From NCBI GenBank assembly GCA_049647485.1, contig JBARXT010000184.1:1-6609 (forward strand): 6,609 nt of DNA, given 5' to 3'. Within the stretch, counting starts at the first letter, position 1. Every line of letters starts with the position of its first letter. The position numbers and the translations under genes were made by a program. Source of the DNA: 62-47 sp049647485. GTDB lineage: Bacteria > Pseudomonadota > Alphaproteobacteria > Rhizobiales > Xanthobacteraceae. Positions 5,712 to 6,609 of this stretch are shown here, in pieces. The notes beneath the pieces were generated by a model. It did no database searches, was not told the DNA's origin, and was given only the letters and a program-made list of their open reading frames with translations.

Positions 5712-5944
5712 AGCGTTGATTGGGGCGGCGCGTGCGCGGCCGGGAATCTTGCGGCGAAATGGTGTTCGTCCTTGAACCCGGCGCCAATGTCTTGCGACCA
5801 AATTGTGGCGAGGCCGACGCTATTGCAAGGCTGCTCCTACCTCGGATTTCCCGTGGCGTTTTCTCGTGAAATCGCCACACTTGTCGCACAACCCTTACGC
5901 TCGATCTTTTGACAGGTGAGGCCCAATTTGACAGGTGAGGCCCA
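5712..5944. other. Non-coding gap between the reductase and DUF2147 genes
   Basis: The 233 bp contain no supported gene. The right half holds a 26-bp hairpin (5853-5878), a small inverted repeat TTGT-CGC-ACAA (5881-5891) and the tandem repeat ending at the next start codon. No hairpin followed by a T-tract is present after the reductase stop, so no intrinsic terminator is called. TTGACA occurs at 5909 and 5928, but too close to the start codon to be a -35 element for this gene. Confidence 0.6.
5853..5878. repeat. Inverted repeat able to form a 10-bp-stem hairpin
   Basis: GTGGCG (5853-5858) pairs with CGCCAC (5873-5878), then after one T-T mismatch TTTC pairs with GAAA around the loop TCGT. 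That gives ten pairs in 26 bp. No T-tract follows on either strand. It is 67 bp upstream of the DUF2147 start and 141 bp after the reductase stop. It may be a leader hairpin, an operator or a weak transcription end. Confidence 0.55.
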
Positions 5945-5945
5945 A
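5908..5945. repeat. Perfect 19-bp tandem duplication containing the ribosome-binding site of the DUF2147 gene
   Basis: TTTGACAGGTGAGGCCCAA occurs twice without a gap or mismatch (5908-5926 and 5927-5945). The second copy ends on the A of the ATG, and its AGGTGAGG acts as the Shine-Dalgarno sequence. The first copy carries the same AGGTGAGG but is followed by TTT where the second copy runs into the ATG, so it has no start codon of its own. Confidence 0.9.
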
Positions 5946-6544
5946 TGAAAAAATTCAGGACCGGATTTCGACGAGGGATGCCAGCCGCCGTTGCGTTGGC
6001 GGCGCTGATTGGTGCCGGCGTCGCGAATGCGGCGGAGCCGACCGCCGCCGGCCTTTGGCAGAAGAGCGAAGACGGCAAGCCGGTGATCTGGGTGCTGGTG
6101 GTCGATCACGCCGGCATCTTCGAAGGGGCGATCGCCCGGATGTTTCCCAAGCCGGGCGAAGCAGCCAACCCGGTTTGCACCAAGTGCACCGATGATCGCA
6201 AGAACGCGCCGGTCCTCGGCCTGTCGTTCATTCGCGACATGAAGCGCGCCGGCTTGAAGTACGAGGAAGGCAACGTGCTCGATCCGCGCGATGGCGAAAT
6301 CTACCACGCCAAGATGACGCTCAGTCCGGACGGTCAGTCGCTCACCTTGCGCGGCTATGTCGGAATTTCGTTGCTCGGCAAGAACGAAACCTGGCAGCGG
6401 CTGCCCGACAGCAATATCGCGGTTCTCGATCCGGCGATCGTGACGAAATATCTGCCGCAGGCCGCGACGACGCAGACGCAACCGCCGGCGGTGGTCGCCA
6501 AGTCGAAGTCGCGCACCACCGGCTCGGCGCAGCATCCGCGGTGA
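5945..6544 (+). CDS. DUF2147 family exported protein
   Basis: This is a 199-residue protein. Residues 1-29 form a Sec signal peptide: basic MKKFRTGFRR, hydrophobic PAAVALAALIGAGVA, and an Ala-Asn-Ala cleavage motif after residue 29, giving a periplasmic mature protein. Residues 35-152 follow the DUF2147 pattern: GLWQ near the start, Cys78-x2-Cys81, LGLSFIRDMK, GNVLDPRDGEIYHAKMTL, LRGYVGISLLGKNETWQRL. The domain is a small beta-rich lipocalin-like fold of unknown function. Residues 171-199 are a low-complexity tail rich in Thr, Gln, Pro, Ala and Lys, beyond the conserved domain. The start at 5945 is supported by the adjacent AGGTGAGG and the signal peptide; Met12 is a weaker alternative. The gene appears to stand alone. 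The function is unknown and I do not assign one. Confidence 0.88.
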   Translation: MKKFRTGFRRGMPAAVALAALIGAGVANAAEPTAAGLWQKSEDGKPVIWVLVVDHAGIFEGAIARMFPKPGEAANPVCTKCTDDRKNAPVLGLSFIRDMKRAGLKYEEGNVLDPRDGEIYHAKMTLSPDGQSLTLRGYVGISLLGKNETWQRLPDSNIAVLDPAIVTKYLPQAATTQTQPPAVVAKSKSRTTGSAQHPR

Positions 6545-6565
6545 TGTGACCGTCCGCTCGTATTG

Positions 6566-6609
6566 CGTCATTGCGAGCGAAGCGACTCAACAACCCCTGC
6601 GTCGTCCCC
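6566..6609. repeat. Fragment of a REP-like interspersed repeat (runs to the window edge)
   Basis: CGTCATTGCGAGCGAAGCGA at 6566-6585 matches a short element I recognise from intergenic regions of Bradyrhizobium, Rhodopseudomonas and related genomes, where it usually continues as AGCAATCC. Here it continues differently (CTCAACAACCCC), so it may be a diverged or broken copy, or may be completed outside the window. It begins 21 bp after the DUF2147 stop, a typical place for such elements. No second copy is visible in this window. Confidence 0.6.

Noticed and set aside
4596..5801. 401-codon open frame on the minus strand
   Set aside because: It is antisense to the ferredoxin-NADP reductase, whose motifs and length are unmistakable. 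The translation is His/Arg-rich with no domain.
5909..5933. Two perfect TTGACA hexamers as -35 boxes of the DUF2147 gene
   Set aside because: They lie 36 and 17 bp upstream of the ATG within the tandem repeat, too close for a -10 and a leader, and no -10 follows at the right distance.
5837..6571. 244-codon open frame on the minus strand
   Set aside because: It is antisense to the DUF2147 gene, which has a signal peptide, family motifs and a ribosome-binding site.

Overview
The window looks like ordinary chromosome from an alphaproteobacterium of the Nitrobacteraceae/Bradyrhizobiaceae (Rhodopseudomonas, Nitrobacter, Bradyrhizobium and relatives). The evidence is high-GC coding sequence, a thioredoxin-reductase-like ferredoxin-NADP reductase whose 342-residue length and motifs fit the enzyme described from Rhodopseudomonas palustris, an adrenodoxin-type ferredoxin close by, and a fragment of an interspersed repeat I associate with this family. 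There is no rRNA, tRNA, CRISPR array, transposase, phage or plasmid function.

Layout. 1-2841 (minus strand) is the first 947 codons of a very large membrane-anchored coiled-coil protein that runs off the left edge. It has a Pro-rich N-terminus, two membrane segments, then a long helical rod with a block of exact 22-residue repeats. 2842-3264 is a 423-bp divergent intergenic region with an AT-rich island carrying four TTAA boxes at 10-11 bp spacing, one pair fitting the CtrA consensus, plus an inverted repeat and several short direct repeats. 3265-3627 (plus) is a stand-alone Hpt phosphotransfer protein. 3731-4051 (plus) is a [2Fe-2S] ferredoxin. It converges tail to tail with a 4HBT-type acyl-CoA thioesterase, 4048-4500 (minus), and the two stop codons share one TTAA. 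4683-5711 (plus) is the ferredoxin-NADP reductase, divergent from the thioesterase. 5712-5944 is non-coding and holds a hairpin and a 19-bp tandem duplication that doubles the ribosome-binding site of the last gene. 5945-6544 (plus) is an exported DUF2147 protein. The right edge holds a REP-like repeat fragment.

How the genes may work together. The reductase and ferredoxin are a plausible NADPH to FAD to [2Fe-2S] electron-transfer pair, feeding an oxygenase or another acceptor outside the window, with the thioesterase gene inserted between them on the opposite strand. The Hpt protein and the coiled-coil membrane protein share one upstream region with a candidate CtrA site, so both may follow the cell cycle; this is inference. 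I see no clearly new multi-gene system. The points most worth a second look are the 22-residue repeat rod, the phased TTAA array and the duplicated ribosome-binding site.
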